Shown here piece by piece: positions 43,641-52,459 of a stretch of DNA of 64,000 bases. Both the position numbers and the translations under genes were made by a program. Where the stretch lies: the NCBI GenBank assembly GCA_942492065.1, contig CALODV010000013.1, positions 930,001 through 994,000 on the forward strand, in the 5' to 3' direction. The notes below the pieces were generated by a model that worked only from the letters and a program-made list of their open reading frames with translations, was not told the DNA's origin and searched no databases. Every line of letters starts with the position of its first letter. Positions within the stretch are counted from its first letter, which is position 1. The stretch comes from G963665815 sp942492065. GTDB lineage: Bacteria > Cloacimonadota > Cloacimonadia > Cloacimonadales > JAIOQZ01.

Positions 43641-44507
43641 TTAAAGCAGGGTTGAAATCAGAAGAGCAAATCCGATATTGATAAATTGAGCTACCAGAAC
43701 TGCAGCTAAGTTTTTGTCTCTTTTTATTTCTGTGTTAAGTGTTGTATGTGGAAGGAAAATCCTGTCTATCAGAGGTATAAGGATGATTAATACAACTATT
43801 CCGATCAGTGCACTGAGCCCGAAAGCTTTAAGGTCTGTAGCCCAGCCTGTAAATGGTCCCATAATAGATTTTCTGAGGATCAGACCAAGAGCAATTGAAA
43901 CTCCTGCAGCCATAACACCTGCTGAAGCATTAGCATCTTTTATCTCATTAATCCATTTGAAAGGTGTAAGTAATTCATAGAGTTTCAGTGCAATAATAAG
44001 CACAGCCTGACCAATAGCAAAGAAAGCTATTATACTGAGAAAATCCGTACATAATGAGTTCATACTGCTTTCCAGAACAGGTGTAGAATCTCCCATTATA
44101 CTTGCAGATATAATCAGAGCTGAAGATACGTAAATTCCAAGCTCTACGAGTCCAACTGCAGAGTTTCCTTCTTTACAGGCTGCATCATTTTTGATACCGT
44201 TTAATATGATGTTATCAGCAACAAGTCTGGCAAAGAATAGCAGAATGAAGCCGAGGATACCGTACACTAACAGGTCAACTATATCGTTCAGAAGACCATT
44301 GGTTGTTCCGAGAAATACTGAGCTCATAACAATCATACCACCAAGGTAAAGTCCCGCTCTGCGTGCTCCCACAGCAAAGTTTGAGTTTTCTTCTATTTCA
44401 TGATCATCATCTATGTCTTTTGTCCTGAAATCAGCAATTTTCTTAACAATAAAAGTAATAATCAGTGCTATTATCACACTTACAATATCGTTCAAAATTT
44501 TGTTCAT
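43641..44507 (-). CDS. Tandem DUF350 membrane protein
   Basis: A 288-residue integral membrane protein with about eight helices arranged as two DUF350 repeats. Each includes a phrase such as NSAVGLVELGIYVSSALIIS or NASAGVMAAGVSIALGLIL, and the first repeat has NFAVGARRAGLYLGGMIVM. DUF350 proteins (E. coli YjfL) have no proven function but occur with PspA-like, DUF4178 and spermidine synthase genes. It lies between the lipoprotein (14 nt) and speE (6 nt). Confidence 0.85.
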   Translation of the reverse strand: MNKILNDIVSVIIALIITFIVKKIADFRTKDIDDDHEIEENSNFAVGARRAGLYLGGMIVMSSVFLGTTNGLLNDIVDLLVYGILGFILLFFARLVADNIILNGIKNDAACKEGNSAVGLVELGIYVSSALIISASIMGDSTPVLESSMNSLCTDFLSIIAFFAIGQAVLIIALKLYELLTPFKWINEIKDANASAGVMAAGVSIALGLILRKSIMGPFTGWATDLKAFGLSALIGIVVLIILIPLIDRIFLPHTTLNTEIKRDKNLAAVLVAQFINIGFALLISTLL

Positions 44508-44521
44508 CTATATCTCCTTGA

Positions 44522-46027
44522 TTATTTTCCGCCGGCTCCGGGACCTCTGCCGCGAGATGTTTTTCCCGCTCCTCTTACAGAAGTTGCCTGACTTTTAAAG
44601 CTTTTTGTTTTTCCAAAACTTGATCTCTGATAACGTTTATCACTCTGTACAGCACTGCCATAAGTACCGTAAACACCTTCATCTCTGCCGTAATAGGATT
44701 TTCTGCCTCTATAAGAACCATGCCAGGTATTCCAGTCATCATAGTAATATCTTCTACCGCCAAACAGAGTACCGTAAAAATGATATCTTCCGTACCACGC
44801 CCAGTATCTGTTTCCGCTTCTGTCTCTTTCCCAGCGTCCGCATTCTTTATTACCTACAAGAGCCATTCCTTCCGGTGTTGACTGGGTCAGTTTCTCATCT
44901 TCATAGAATCCGTATGGTTTGGCTACAACATCCATACCGAGATCATCTTCGTAATTCTCGTAAGTTTCTTCGCTTACTTCCCACCAGTTGGTCTCTGTCC
45001 TTTCACCATTTTCCGTTATAGCAAATTTATGATAGTATTTCTCTGTAACATCAAGCTCTTCTGCCCATATTTCGTAATCAGATCCTCTTTTTACAAGGAA
45101 TCCATCTGGATACTGATTAAACTTATCAGCATATCTTTCATACTCATCTGTACTAAGGTATTCTTTCTTTTCTCCAACCTGTCTGGTGTTATCATATTCA
45201 GCATAGTTACTCCAGGCATATTTCACCAAAAGAACCCATGGATGAGATTCCATCTTCATATCAATCAATGTTTTGGTGTAACATCGGTATAATTGCTCAA
45301 TCTTAGTCTTATCATCACCATACTTCTTCTTGATTATATTCAGTTCATCAGTCATTAACTGGCTTTTATCTACAATCAGAGCATAATCTGGATTGTCACT
45401 CTTTGATTCAGATATCACTATTTTATCTGCATTCTGAAGATTTTCCCAGTTCATATCTATACTCTTGATCCTATTCTGAATATCTTCCTGCTTGTTGCTG
45501 TAATCTTCCTGGGCTTTTACAGCCAGTTTATTATGCTCTTCAATAGTTGTTTCAGCAGTATTGGTTACTTTTGCATTAGAGTCAAGCAGTTCATCGGTCT
45601 TGTCTATAGCAAACAAGATTTTTTCAGCTCTCTGCATTGGGTACGCAGACTCATATCCGGCAGTTTTCATAACAGCTTCAATATCCTTTGTTAAAGCTTC
45701 AGCCTGAGGAATTGTTTCCTTTTTCTGTTTTTTCAATAGCGGAATCATCTGAGTGTTATACTTACTATCAGCTCCGGCAATAGTTTCCTCGGCTTTTTTC
45801 AGGTGATCCACCCAGTTTTCCCTTTCCGCATAGACTTTTACTTTGCTGTAATTAGCTGATTTTGTAAAATCCTGATAATTACTTCTTTTCTCAGCAATTT
45901 TCTCTTTAACAAACTCGATTTTTTCAGGTATTGCTTTTACTCTTCTTTTAAACTGCTTGTTCCAGCACCCGGTCATCATCAGGCTTATCATTATCAGCAG
46001 AAAAAGTATGTATTTTCTGTTGTTCAC
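44522..46027 (-). CDS. Lipoprotein with coiled-coil body and Gly/Arg-rich tail
   Basis: A 501-residue lipoprotein. The signal peptide ends with LMMTGC (Cys21). Residues 30-250 are charged and coiled-coil-like, and the following part has aromatic-rich segments (YAWSNYAEYDNTRQ, WYGRYHFYGTLFGGRRYYYDDW). The last 40 residues are Ser/Gly/Arg/Lys-rich, ending in a GRGPGAGGK-type tail, which is reminiscent of E. coli YgiB/YjfM (DUF1190) tails; that relation is only suggested. The start is a GTG with GGAGG six nt upstream. It overlaps the DUF2617-like stop by four nt. Confidence 0.75.
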   Translation of the reverse strand: MNNRKYILFLLIMISLMMTGCWNKQFKRRVKAIPEKIEFVKEKIAEKRSNYQDFTKSANYSKVKVYAERENWVDHLKKAEETIAGADSKYNTQMIPLLKKQKKETIPQAEALTKDIEAVMKTAGYESAYPMQRAEKILFAIDKTDELLDSNAKVTNTAETTIEEHNKLAVKAQEDYSNKQEDIQNRIKSIDMNWENLQNADKIVISESKSDNPDYALIVDKSQLMTDELNIIKKKYGDDKTKIEQLYRCYTKTLIDMKMESHPWVLLVKYAWSNYAEYDNTRQVGEKKEYLSTDEYERYADKFNQYPDGFLVKRGSDYEIWAEELDVTEKYYHKFAITENGERTETNWWEVSEETYENYEDDLGMDVVAKPYGFYEDEKLTQSTPEGMALVGNKECGRWERDRSGNRYWAWYGRYHFYGTLFGGRRYYYDDWNTWHGSYRGRKSYYGRDEGVYGTYGSAVQSDKRYQRSSFGKTKSFKSQATSVRGAGKTSRGRGPGAGGK

Positions 46028-46578
46028 TTATTACCTCCGTCTATATGCAAGGTTGTGTAAGAATAGACTACAGTGTTCTCATTAGGATAAGAATGAACGG
46101 TAGAAATATTAATCTTACAGCCTTCATGCTTAAGCAGAACCATTGTCTTTGGTGTTCCGGTTTCATTTCCGGGAAAGTCAAAAACAAGACCTCTGGTATT
46201 TTCTTCTTCAGCTTGGATAATGCTTTCAATTTTCTTTATATTCTCTGCTTCTGTATCCAGATCACCTTTTTTAACACTGAAATCGTATTGATAGGTGTTT
46301 GAAAGCATGAGCGAGTGACTCCCGTAAACTTTATCCAGTGGACCACTCAGCAGAATAGGTGTTTCTTTCTTTACTCTGTTGCAGGCAAAAATCTCGTGCA
46401 GAGTCAAATCACCCATGCGGTATGTTATTAGGTGACTTCCTCCAATAATCCTGAGTACAATCTTACATTCCTTACAGGAAAAAGACATTTCCTTCAGAAT
46501 ATTGAATTGAGAAAAATCCAGTTTACCTTCAATCAGGGTAAGTATTAGGTTATTAGCGGACTGATCTATATATTCCAT
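46024..46578 (-). CDS. DUF2617-like protein
   Basis: A 184-residue soluble beta-rich protein. Segments such as LRIIGGSHLITYR, LTLHEIFACN and the C-terminal HSYPNENTVVYSYTTLHI resemble DUF2617 proteins of actinobacteria, where they lie beside DUF4178, DUF350 and spermidine synthase genes. The assignment is by resemblance and context. No catalytic motif is visible; C35 and C38 (FSCKECKI) form one CxxC. It starts one nt after the DUF4178-like stop. Confidence 0.55.
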   Translation of the reverse strand: MEYIDQSANNLILTLIEGKLDFSQFNILKEMSFSCKECKIVLRIIGGSHLITYRMGDLTLHEIFACNRVKKETPILLSGPLDKVYGSHSLMLSNTYQYDFSVKKGDLDTEAENIKKIESIIQAEEENTRGLVFDFPGNETGTPKTMVLLKHEGCKINISTVHSYPNENTVVYSYTTLHIDGGNK

Positions 46579-46579
46579 T

Positions 46580-47155
46580 CTATTTTCCCAGTGAGATTAC
46601 CTCTATTTTTTTAGCTTCACGACTCAACCAGATCTCAAAATCCTTTCGATCTTCATTCTGACTCCAGTTTTCGATAGTTATACATTCACCGTCAGTTGCT
46701 TCAAAGTCATAAAACTTAACGTTAAACTCTTTACCGTCTCTGGCTCGAACATACTTAGCCTTATAAGAATCATCAAACTCATATTTCTTGTTTCTGTAAA
46801 AGATATCATCTTCGTCACGAACAATCTGTTGCAGGTCAGACTCATCTATTTCTTCATTTTCTTCATCATATAATTGTGAAAACTTAAGCTCATTTGTTGT
46901 CAGATACACTTCCAGTTCATCGTCTTCTTCCCATTCAATGAAAGTAGAGCTGCCGGTCATTACATCAGTTATCTTAAGTTCGAACCATTCCCCTTCACTG
47001 TCATAATACTTACCGTAAGGTTTAACGTGAAACAGATCGTTCTTTATCTTCATAAACCCGTCATTCGCAATATTTTTGATACTATACTTGTGTCTATCAT
47101 TGGGAGGAACGGGATTCTCCAGTTTTCGTATTAAGTCAAAACATTCGGAAAGCAT
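46580..47155 (-). CDS. DUF4178-like protein
   Basis: A 191-residue soluble, acidic, mostly beta protein. The core, IFYRNKKYEFDDSYKAKYVR followed by EFNVKFYDFEATDGECITIENW, matches the DUF4178 pattern of a short barrel with a conserved D(Y/F)EA.DG. phrase. The first half appears to be a second, weaker copy (GFMKIKNDLFHVKPYGKYYDSEGEWFE). DUF4178 genes commonly flank PspA-like or polyamine synthase modules. It lies between telA (2 nt) and the DUF2617-like gene (1 nt). Confidence 0.7.
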   Translation of the reverse strand: MLSECFDLIRKLENPVPPNDRHKYSIKNIANDGFMKIKNDLFHVKPYGKYYDSEGEWFELKITDVMTGSSTFIEWEEDDELEVYLTTNELKFSQLYDEENEEIDESDLQQIVRDEDDIFYRNKKYEFDDSYKAKYVRARDGKEFNVKFYDFEATDGECITIENWSQNEDRKDFEIWLSREAKKIEVISLGK

Positions 47156-47157
47156 TT

Positions 47158-48360
47158 TTACTCCTCAACCTGTTTCCTTACGGAGTTTGTAAGTGATTCT
47201 ACAGAGCCTTTACCGTCTTCCACTCTTTCTCTGAGTTTCTGAGACAGTTTAGTCAGTCTCTGGCTTGTGGCTGCACCGTTATTGATGATTTCCTTATTAG
47301 CATTAGCCTGCTTTTTGAAAAGATCATCTAACTGATTACATGCTTCTTCCAGCTTATCGATGTTTACTATAGCTTCTGATCTGGCCTTAGTAATCTGATC
47401 CCCTGTTTTATTAAGACTTGTTGCCGTATCAACAAGTGTGTTGCCGATCGCTTCTTTCAGACCTTCAGTAACCTTTACGGATGCACTTAATTCTGCAGCT
47501 ACTACTGCAAGACCAAGGCTGGCAAGAATTGATCTTTCCAGCAGATTAGACATTCTTTTAATATTATCAAGCTGTTGAATAGTTAACTTAGCCACCATCT
47601 GTGATCCGGCAAAAAACTGCAGATTTACATTTTCCTCTGTCTGAAGTGAATTGATTACAGTTGTGACTGTAGCCAGAACTTCTTCCACATTCTGTTTGGA
47701 AATACCTTCAGGTAAAGTTGCCACGTAAGCTGTAAGCTGATTGTGTATTCTCTGACCGATATAGATGTCACGTTCTATAAGCTGTTGTCCGGAGAGCAGA
47801 CCTTTATATACTGCATCAAGTTGAATCAGGTCGGATTTCAGCCCTTCCGAAATCTCCCATAACGTCTTTTTAATTCCTGTTAAAGTAGATTTAACTGTCT
47901 CACGTCTATCGTAGATCATGGAAAGCACTTTTTCTGATCCCGGAAGTCCGGTTTTTTTGAAAAGAAATGCTACTTTGGTTGTTACAGGCTGTTGTTTGAG
48001 AACAGCCGGATTGATAAAATCTGTTGCTTTCTTGAATTCAAGCAGGGTTGCGTTTTTGAGAGATCCTTCCTGATTATCTTTCATCAGAGTAGCTATTTTT
48101 TTATCATACAGCTCAACCTGAGGCATCATAGCTCTGGAACCGTCGTCACCGAGAGAGTTTATTTCCTGAGAGAGCATGATGTCATTCGGGTTTGTTTTCA
48201 CTTTTTCCATGAACTTATCTGCAATCATGTTGGCTTCCTGTTCTTTGTCGGCATCCATCCATTTTGGTTTTGCAGGTGCAAGCCCTTCAGATACTGATAA
48301 AGTCGGAACTAATTCATTTACTTCATTTTGTGGAATTTCTACTACTTGTGTATCTGCCAT
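47158..48360 (-). CDS. telA: TelA/KlaA-family toxic anion resistance protein
   Basis: A 400-residue helical cytoplasmic protein. The order of motifs fits TelA (tellurite resistance, YaaN in Bacillus): NSLGDDGSRAMM near the N-terminus, FIPLL-equivalent region replaced by LFKKTGLPGSEKV, LDAVYKGLLSGQQLIERDIYIG, QFFAGSQMVAKLTIQQLDNI and a C-terminal coiled coil (SQRLTKLSQKLRERVEDG). TelA proteins are linked to tellurite, cell-envelope and antibiotic stress; the biochemical role is unknown. It follows the XpaC-like gene by 12 nt, the same pairing as xpaC-yaaN in Bacillus. Confidence 0.85.
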   Translation of the reverse strand: MADTQVVEIPQNEVNELVPTLSVSEGLAPAKPKWMDADKEQEANMIADKFMEKVKTNPNDIMLSQEINSLGDDGSRAMMPQVELYDKKIATLMKDNQEGSLKNATLLEFKKATDFINPAVLKQQPVTTKVAFLFKKTGLPGSEKVLSMIYDRRETVKSTLTGIKKTLWEISEGLKSDLIQLDAVYKGLLSGQQLIERDIYIGQRIHNQLTAYVATLPEGISKQNVEEVLATVTTVINSLQTEENVNLQFFAGSQMVAKLTIQQLDNIKRMSNLLERSILASLGLAVVAAELSASVKVTEGLKEAIGNTLVDTATSLNKTGDQITKARSEAIVNIDKLEEACNQLDDLFKKQANANKEIINNGAATSQRLTKLSQKLRERVEDGKGSVESLTNSVRKQVEE

Positions 48361-48372
48361 TTTACTCTCCTT

Positions 48373-48972
48373 TTATTTTAATAGATTGGAAAATCTTAAG
48401 CTTATTTCGTTAGCTTTCATATCAAAGTCAGCAACTTGAGCGCTGCTGGTAAGTTCTTCTATACTTTTGAGTTCTCCGAGTAAAGCTCTCAGGCTCTGCT
48501 TGAAGTTCTCACTTTGTTCCTGTCTTTTAGCTTCGTTTAAAGTTATGTATGCTTTCAGTATGTCGGGAAGATAACCTGTAGCAATCTTTTCTGTCTGCCA
48601 GGTAATTTCCTTCTCAGGAAACTTGTTCTTCATGTGAGGAATCAGGATTATCAGCTGATCGATAATAGATTCCAGGTCTGCCAAATGCGGAATTCCTTCT
48701 ACTCTGGCATCAATATTTAACTTAAGCAGAGATTTTTTCAGAACATCCTGAGTATCTGCCTTCGGTGTCTGCTTTTTCACAGTATTCTGTGCGGGAGCGG
48801 TTTTCTTCTTTTCCTGTTTCTTAGAACCTCTTCTGAAAACAACAATCGCCAGGATAATGGAAATAAACAGAATAATATAGGATATTGGAGCGTCAGTAAT
48901 TATTAAGCCTGCACCACCAATCACAATTAAGATAATTAGAGAAAAAATCAGATTTTTCCACGAGAATTCCAT
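48373..48972 (-). CDS. XpaC-like membrane protein, first gene of the stress operon
   Basis: A 199-residue protein with two transmembrane helices (about 8-26 and 31-47), a basic linker (RRGSKKQEKKK) and a helical cytoplasmic domain with SLLKLNIDARVEGIPHL and YITLNEAKRQEQSENFKQSL. Position next to TelA and layout match XpaC ('5-bromo-4-chloroindolyl phosphate hydrolysis' family), though that name reflects an old phenotype. A strong AAGGAGG site precedes the ATG, so translation of the operon starts well here. The operon promoter should lie in 48973-49100, but I found no convincing hexamers. Confidence 0.65.
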   Translation of the reverse strand: MEFSWKNLIFSLIILIVIGGAGLIITDAPISYIILFISIILAIVVFRRGSKKQEKKKTAPAQNTVKKQTPKADTQDVLKKSLLKLNIDARVEGIPHLADLESIIDQLIILIPHMKNKFPEKEITWQTEKIATGYLPDILKAYITLNEAKRQEQSENFKQSLRALLGELKSIEELTSSAQVADFDMKANEISLRFSNLLK

Positions 48973-49362
48973 ATTGTTTCCTCCTTACAGGAAATATTAT
49001 TTTACTTTGAGTACTGCAGGGACAAAACTATCCCATAATACAAATAATTCTTTTCCAGCATGATTTTTATTACAATGCAAATTTATGACAATATTTTTTT
49101 TGTATTTACAATGTTTTTCTGTTTTTTGGAGGCTATATGTCGTATTATTTTCAATTTGTGTGATAAACAAAGGATATTTCCGGTATTCATAAAATCCATA
49201 ATTATTAACACTGTAGGGCCTTTAAAGATATTGTTGTTGACAGAAGATAATGGTTTCATTTTTTTATTGTGTTGTGTGTTGTATTTAAAGAACAATTTAT
49301 GCACGAATTACAATAACTTACAGGGATTATGACATGATAGGGAAATGAAAAGGAGAAAAAAT
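48973..49362. other. Divergent intergenic region without a gene
   Basis: This very AT-rich gap separates the stress operon from the propeller lipoprotein. It must hold both promoters. The open frames crossing it (49060-49332 plus, 49083-49304 minus) are low-complexity and lack binding sites, so they are not called. A TATGACAATATTTTTTTT word at 49084-49101 resembles the TTGACAATATTT words near 9216 and 32864. Confidence 0.5.
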
Positions 49363-50304
49363 ATGAAATTCTATAAACTATTACTAATTTTGCTCGTGTT
49401 ATTTGGTTGTGCAAAAGAGAATAAAACTTTTTCTGTATCTGTTAGAAACAAAATACTATACAAGGAAGACTTCGTTCCTTCTCAACTAATTAAAATTGAT
49501 AATGAAACTATTTTGATAGGTAATGACTTTGAACCGCACCTTGTTCTCGGTAAGATTAAAGGCAATGAGTTTAATGTTCGGCAGAAATTCGGAAAAAAGG
49601 GTCCTGGTCCTGAGGAATTCTCATACTTTGATTATGGTACTGTTTCGTTTGATGGAGATTCACTGTATGCTGTCGATGGCTTTAAGGGGAACACGATAAA
49701 GATATATGACTATAATAATGATCAATTCAAGTTTGTTAAAACAATTAAGCATTTCAGAACTTACGAGCACTTCAAGTTTGCAGAGCATACTCTTGAAAGT
49801 TATTTCCTGACTCTTGATGAAGTTAAACTGAAAAATGTTGTTACCGGTGATACAATACGAAAGAAAATTAAATTTTCGACAGATCATGATATTAATGAGT
49901 TAGCCAATCATGTAACAATTCGTTACAATGAGGATTACTTGTTTATGTTTTACAATTACTTCGGTAAACTGACAATACTGGACAAGAAATTGAATTCTGT
50001 TAAAGAGATTGATTTGTGCAACACATATAAAGCTGAGAAGGAACTGGGAGTATTCTTGAGAAATGATGGATTCGAGAGAGTATACCTGTTCAGCAAAATG
50101 CTTATTCTAGATGACTCAAATTTACTGTTCTATAAGTATTCTGAGGAAGATAAAGGAAAATTCTTTCTATATAACTGGAGAAATGAGACTGCTGAAGGAG
50201 AAGCATCAGTAGATGAGCATATATGGAATATGGTTAAACTCTATGACGATATCCTGGCAACTACAGAGGATGGTTTCATTGTATATGATTTGTTCTCATA
50301 CTAA
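49363..50304 (+). CDS. 6-bladed beta-propeller lipoprotein
   Basis: A 313-residue lipoprotein. The signal peptide ends LVLFGC (Cys16). The body has propeller-like strands with the motif FGKKGPGPEEFSYFDYGTV followed by DSLYAVDGFKGNTIKIYDY, typical of the 6-bladed beta-propeller (BF3164-like) lipoproteins of Bacteroidetes and relatives. Ligand unknown. The ATG at 49363 has AAGGAG upstream and starts the signal peptide. The frame opens 18 nt earlier. Confidence 0.75.
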   Translation: MKFYKLLLILLVLFGCAKENKTFSVSVRNKILYKEDFVPSQLIKIDNETILIGNDFEPHLVLGKIKGNEFNVRQKFGKKGPGPEEFSYFDYGTVSFDGDSLYAVDGFKGNTIKIYDYNNDQFKFVKTIKHFRTYEHFKFAEHTLESYFLTLDEVKLKNVVTGDTIRKKIKFSTDHDINELANHVTIRYNEDYLFMFYNYFGKLTILDKKLNSVKEIDLCNTYKAEKELGVFLRNDGFERVYLFSKMLILDDSNLLFYKYSEEDKGKFFLYNWRNETAEGEASVDEHIWNMVKLYDDILATTEDGFIVYDLFSY

Positions 50305-50384
50305 GGATTAAAAAATATCTTTTCTTGATAATTTTAATTATATGTATGGCAGCATCCAGATAACTGAATCTAATAATTAATTTT

Positions 50385-50428
50385 AAATCAGAATAGTTTC
50401 AAAATAAATATTGGAGTTATTCTGATTT
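50385..50428. other. Long-loop inverted repeat
   Basis: AAATCAGAATA (50385-50395) and TATTCTGATTT (50418-50428) form a perfect 11-bp stem around 22 nt. It lies directly after the stop of the small minus-strand ORF at 50429 and 80 nt after the propeller gene, so it could terminate either, although no T-run is present. Confidence 0.45.
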
Positions 50429-50557
50429 CTATCTGTATTTCATTTTCTGAAAGTTAAACCAAATATCCTTGTTTTCTCTCAGTAGAATATCAATAATATC
50501 ATAGTTTTTATTGATATCAGCTGTTAATGCCTTGATTCCTTCAAGAAGATTACTCAC
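50429..50557 (-). CDS. Possible 42-residue small protein
   Basis: Read by hand on the minus strand: a GTG at 50557 preceded by GGAGG (4 nt spacing) opens a frame, MSNLLEGIKALTADINKNY..., that ends at TAG 50431-50429. The predicted peptide is an amphipathic helix with a charged C-terminus and no Cys. The spacing is short and the start is GTG, so it could be chance. It resembles no family I know. The remaining gap 50558-50714 holds the meaB upstream region. Confidence 0.35.
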   Translation of the reverse strand: MSNLLEGIKALTADINKNYDIIDILLRENKDIWFNFQKMKYR

Positions 50558-50714
50558 TGGTCCTCCATAAGTATTTTACATAAATGTAACTGAGTTGTAA
50601 CATAGGAAGTGTCAAGGGAATAATACCCTCCCCTCCTCTCAATTCTTTCCATTGACTTATAAACACTATTCTGTATTTTGTAGTGCAAAACAGATTAAAC
50701 ATGGATTTATTATT

Positions 50715-51821
50715 ATGACAGAAGATATTAAACGCCCGGAATGGGTTCCTGAGAACGCCTGTAAAGAATACACCACCTCCGTTATGAAAGGTGTTAATGA
50801 TGTTTCGAACAAAACGAATATTGAATCTAAAGTGCGACGCAGAAAGCTCTCACTTGATGAATACATCGAAGGTGTAAAAGCTAACGACAGAACTGTTCTT
50901 GCCAGAGCAATCACCCTTATAGAAAGCAATTCAATGAAACATATTGCTCAGGGGCAGGATCTGCTGAAAGCAATATCAGGTCATAATAACAAGACTGTCA
51001 GAATAGGGATTACAGGTGTGCCCGGAGCAGGTAAAAGCTCGCTGATCGAAGTAATTGGCAACTTCCTGATAGACCAGGGATTCAAAGTGGCTGTGCTGGC
51101 TGTAGACCCTTCCAGCTCTATCACAAAAGGCTCTGTTCTCGGGGATAAAACCAGAATGGAAACTCTGGCACGAAATGATAACTGTTTTATCAGACCTTCC
51201 CCTTCAGGTGGAACTCTGGGCGGTGTTACCAGAAAAACCAGAGACACAATTCAGCTCTGCGAAGCGGCCGGCTATGATGTAATTCTGGTGGAAACCGTGG
51301 GAGTTGGACAGAACGAAGTTACTGTCAGATCAATGGTGGACTTCTTCCTGCTGATTAAGATTGCCGGAGCCGGTGATGAACTGCAGGGAATCAAGAAAGG
51401 CGTTATTGAGCTGGCTGATGCAATTGCTGTTAACAAAACTGATGGCGACAATATCACTGCTGCCAATATTGCGAGAGAAGAATTCAAGAGAGCTCTGCAC
51501 TATCTGACATCCCCCACAGAAAGCTGGACACCTAAGGTGTTGACGTGCTCTGCTGTTGAACAGACAGGTATCCGGGAAATATGGGACATGATAACAGAGT
51601 TTATCAGTACAACTGAGAAATCAGGTGTGTTTGGTCATAGAAGAGATCAGCAGCGTAAAGAGTCTATTCATGAGACAATAAAAGATCATTTACTGCAATT
51701 GTTTTACAATGCTCCGGAGATCAAAAAAATTCTGCCTGAACTGGAAGATAAAGTTGTATCTAAGGAAATCCCTGTAACTAAGGCAGTTCAGATTCTGCAC
51801 GAGACGTATTTCAATAAATAG
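50715..51821 (+). CDS. meaB: Methylmalonyl-CoA mutase-associated GTPase MeaB
   Basis: MeaB (ArgK/MMAA family) protects and loads coenzyme B12 for methylmalonyl-CoA mutase. The 368-residue G3E GTPase has the P-loop GVPGAGKSSL, VLAVDPSSS, the switch region RPSPSGGTLGGVTRKTRD, ETVGVGQNE and the guanine motif NKTDGDN. The ATG at 50715 is chosen because it starts the family sequence; the TTG at 50652 reads a 21-residue unrelated extension. No strong binding site is visible. The mutase is not in the window. Its B12 supply could involve cobA at 3344-3850. Confidence 0.95.
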   Translation: MTEDIKRPEWVPENACKEYTTSVMKGVNDVSNKTNIESKVRRRKLSLDEYIEGVKANDRTVLARAITLIESNSMKHIAQGQDLLKAISGHNNKTVRIGITGVPGAGKSSLIEVIGNFLIDQGFKVAVLAVDPSSSITKGSVLGDKTRMETLARNDNCFIRPSPSGGTLGGVTRKTRDTIQLCEAAGYDVILVETVGVGQNEVTVRSMVDFFLLIKIAGAGDELQGIKKGVIELADAIAVNKTDGDNITAANIAREEFKRALHYLTSPTESWTPKVLTCSAVEQTGIREIWDMITEFISTTEKSGVFGHRRDQQRKESIHETIKDHLLQLFYNAPEIKKILPELEDKVVSKEIPVTKAVQILHETYFNK

Positions 51822-51847
51822 AAGCCATTAGAGAATTTGAAAGTTAT

Positions 51848-52438
51848 CTAATGAATTTCCTTTGCTTTACCAGGGAACTCAACTGTGACTTTTATCCAGC
51901 ATTCAATAGGTTTATCGTTTTTTAATGCAGGTTTGTACTTCCATTGTTTCACTTTTGTATAGGCCATAAAATCAAGTCTGCGAGACAAAGACGATGGTCC
52001 TGATGTAACTGCTATAACCCCAACTAAACCGTCCTTCAATATCTGCACATCAAGTTCAACGAATTTTATTTCCTTTCGGCTTTCCTGCCATTTATCAGAA
52101 GGATTTACATAATATTCAAGTACAGGGGCTGCATCATATTCAGGGTCTTTGTAATTTCTTTTGGAGACCATTTCTTTCCTTAACTCGGATATTCTCTCAA
52201 GAAGCTGAAGTTTGTCATTGTTTTCATCATCAATATCTGTTCCGGATAGTACTTTAATATCCCGTTTCAATTCCAATATAAGTTGAAGTTCTTCAGAGGT
52301 AATATCAATCTCTTTAGTATTATTATTGGTTCCACTTTCCTCCAACATTTCATAAAACGGTATACAGGAAAATCCGATTAACAGAACTGCACACAATATT
52401 GCAGACATGTATAGGGCTTTTTTATGTTTTGAGTTCAA
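51848..52438 (-). CDS. Lipoprotein with TonB C-terminal-like domain, copy 1
   Basis: A 196-residue lipoprotein. The start is a TTG at 52438 with AAAGGAG six nt upstream. The frame continues to 52489, but that extension is the promoter. The lipobox is IGFSC (Cys25). After a charged helical linker, the last 75 residues (VELDVQILKDGLVGVIAVTSG ... VKQWKYKPALKNDKPIECWIKV) match the TonB C-terminal fold, with the characteristic 'W+Y+PA' motif. The lipid anchor means it is not an ordinary energy transducer. It is paralogous to the next gene upstream. Confidence 0.8.
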   Translation of the reverse strand: MNSKHKKALYMSAILCAVLLIGFSCIPFYEMLEESGTNNNTKEIDITSEELQLILELKRDIKVLSGTDIDDENNDKLQLLERISELRKEMVSKRNYKDPEYDAAPVLEYYVNPSDKWQESRKEIKFVELDVQILKDGLVGVIAVTSGPSSLSRRLDFMAYTKVKQWKYKPALKNDKPIECWIKVTVEFPGKAKEIH

Positions 52439-52459
52439 TATATCTCCTTTACTCAAGAC

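Noticed and set aside
49060..49332. 90-residue plus-strand and 73-residue minus-strand frames upstream of the propeller lipoprotein
   Set aside because: They lie in a very AT-rich promoter gap, overlap each other on opposite strands, are low-complexity and lack binding sites.
51826..51853. CATTAGA/TCTAATG hairpin after meaB
   Set aside because: The 7-bp AT-rich stem has no T-run and overlaps the end of the opposite gene, so a terminator call is not supported.
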